This document shows positions 6,295 to 6,991 of a stretch of 6,991 bases of DNA, piece after piece. Within the stretch, counting starts at the first letter, position 1, and every line of letters begins with the position of its first letter. Position numbers and translations under genes: made by a program. The notes below the pieces were generated by a model. It was not told where the DNA came from. It made no database searches and worked only from the letters and a program-made list of their open reading frames with translations. This DNA is from Eubacteriales bacterium (GTDB taxonomy: Bacteria; Bacillota_A; Clostridia; Christensenellales; Aristaeellaceae), in the NCBI GenBank assembly GCA_029974855.1, contig JARKQO010000385.1, forward strand, positions 1 through 6,991, in the 5' to 3' direction.

Positions 6295-6337
6295 AAGAAA
6301 AAGTGGCGGCTGCCCGGGTTGTAAGCCCAGGGCCGCC
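6295..6337 (-). terminator. GC-rich hairpin with T-run, intrinsic-terminator shape on the minus strand
   Basis: GGCGGC (6305-6310) pairs with GCCGCC (6332-6337), and the inner GGG (6316-6318) pairs with CCC (6326-6328), plus CC/GG in between, around a TTGTAAG loop. Read on the minus strand the stem is followed by ACTTTTTCTTC, the shape of a rho-independent terminator. Read on the plus strand there is no T-run. No minus-strand gene that would need it is visible to its right. It may block antisense transcription into ftsH, or be a leader structure of the plus-strand gene. Confidence 0.5.
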
Positions 6338-6354
6338 GCGTGCGGGGTGTGGGC

Positions 6355-6991
6355 ATGAAGAGAAGCGAACGTGACAAGCGTTTGAAGGAAGAAGAGGCTT
6401 TGCCGCCCCAGGAGGCCCGGGAGCAAAGCGGCCGGGAGCTTCCCGGGGAGGAAGGCGTGCCGGAGGAGAGGGAACCTTCCCCGGAGGAAGCGCCCCAGGA
6501 TACCCAGGCGGGGGAGGAGGCCTCCCCGGTTTCCCCCGATCCCCAGCAGCGCTCCGCCCAGCGGGAAACCAAGCGGGCCGCGCGCCGGGCCGCCCGGGAG
6601 CAAAAGCAGGCCGCCAAGGTGGCCGCCCGGGAGCAACGGCGGGCCGCCCGACAGCCGGAGGAACAGCCTGAGGGGCCGGGGGATGAGTGGGAGGACCAGG
6701 AGGCCATCCGGGAGCTGGGAGAACTGGACGGGGTTGAGGAAAAGGAGGGCCTTGAGGGCGGGGAGGCTGAGGAAGCCGGGGAGGCAGGCGGCCAGGCCGC
6801 CATCGCCGCCCAGGAAGCGGAAGCCGGCACAGCCGCGGAAACCTCCCGCCGCCAGCGCCGCCGGGACAGGCCCAAGCGCCACCGGGTCCGCAAGGCGCTG
6901 CTCACCTTGGCCAGCGTGTTTCTCATAGGCCTGGTGGGAGCGTTCTTTTACTTTGACGTGCCCCATTGGCAACGGCTGGATCTCAGCAAAA
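6355..6991 (+). CDS. Single-pass membrane protein with long charged cytoplasmic N-terminus, partial (runs off right edge)
   Basis: The frame is open from ATG 6355 to the window edge, giving 212 residues with no stop. Residues 1-170 are highly charged and low in complexity (Glu, Arg, Ala, Gln), including a basic stretch with two AAREQ units (79-83 and 90-94) and a third REQ at 22-24. Residues 168-180 are strongly basic and lead into one hydrophobic helix, residues 181-200 (ALLTLASVFL...FFYF), after which DVPHWQRLDL begins an outside domain. By the positive-inside rule the N-terminus is cytoplasmic. Codons end mostly in G or C like the neighbours, which supports this strand rather than the Leu/Pro/Gly-rich antisense frames. 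The ribosome binding site is weak (GGGGTG about six bases upstream); GTG codons at 6340 and 6349 are alternative starts. I do not recognise the family; the outside domain is not in the window. Confidence 0.7.
   Translation, partial: MKRSERDKRLKEEEALPPQEAREQSGRELPGEEGVPEEREPSPEEAPQDTQAGEEASPVSPDPQQRSAQRETKRAARRAAREQKQAAKVAAREQRRAARQPEEQPEGPGDEWEDQEAIRELGELDGVEEKEGLEGGEAEEAGEAGGQAAIAAQEAEAGTAAETSRRQRRRDRPKRHRVRKALLTLASVFLIGLVGAFFYFDVPHWQRLDLSK

Noticed and set aside
6286..6972. Minus-strand open frames at the right end (228 and 224 codons) as an alternative gene
   Set aside because: Their products are Leu/Pro/Gly- or Ser-rich without domain structure. The plus frame has a charged tail, basic anchor and a clear membrane helix, with codon use like the neighbours. 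The T-run hairpin at 6295-6337 is the only argument for the minus strand.

Overview
The window looks like chromosomal DNA from a GC-rich, low-G+C-lineage Gram-positive (Clostridia, probably an Oscillospiraceae-type gut anaerobe). This rests on AGGAGG-type ribosome binding sites, sigma-A style promoters with 17-base spacers, an FMN riboswitch in front of a RibU-type ECF substrate-binding subunit, a tsaE-tsaB gene pair, a short divergent FtsH, and high GC at third codon positions throughout. The taxonomic placement is inference. No mobile element, tRNA, rRNA or CRISPR array is visible.

Reading on the minus strand from right to left, the layout is as follows. (1) ftsH (6172 to 4460), an ATP- and zinc-dependent membrane protease, has its own promoter. 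(2) An extracellular solute-binding protein (4312 to 2783) has a strong promoter preceded by two TGTAAAC direct repeats. It is followed after 46 bases by (3) a galactokinase-family GHMP kinase (2736 to 1435), probably in the same transcript. (4) A near-consensus promoter whose -35 box contains the galK-like stop codon drives an FMN riboswitch, an attenuator-like hairpin, ribU (1176 to 499), tsaE (502 to 23) and tsaB (starting at 26 with TTG and running off the left edge). The last three genes overlap end to start (ATGA, TTGA), so they look translationally coupled.

On the plus strand, divergent from ftsH, an open reading frame starts at 6355 and runs off the right edge. It encodes a long, charged, Ala/Glu/Arg-rich cytoplasmic region followed by one transmembrane helix. 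It has no stop codon inside the window. The divergent intergenic region between ftsH and this gene holds candidate promoters, a short inverted repeat, and a GC-rich hairpin that has a T-run only when read on the minus strand.

Functionally the window joins three themes: protein quality control (FtsH), sugar capture and phosphorylation (solute-binding protein plus GHMP kinase), and an FMN-sensing unit in which riboflavin uptake is tied to tRNA t6A modification genes. I see no clearly new multi-gene system. The most unusual points are the FMN riboswitch upstream of t6A genes, the kinase with an altered sugar-binding motif, and the solute-binding protein without a lipobox cysteine or a permease in the window.
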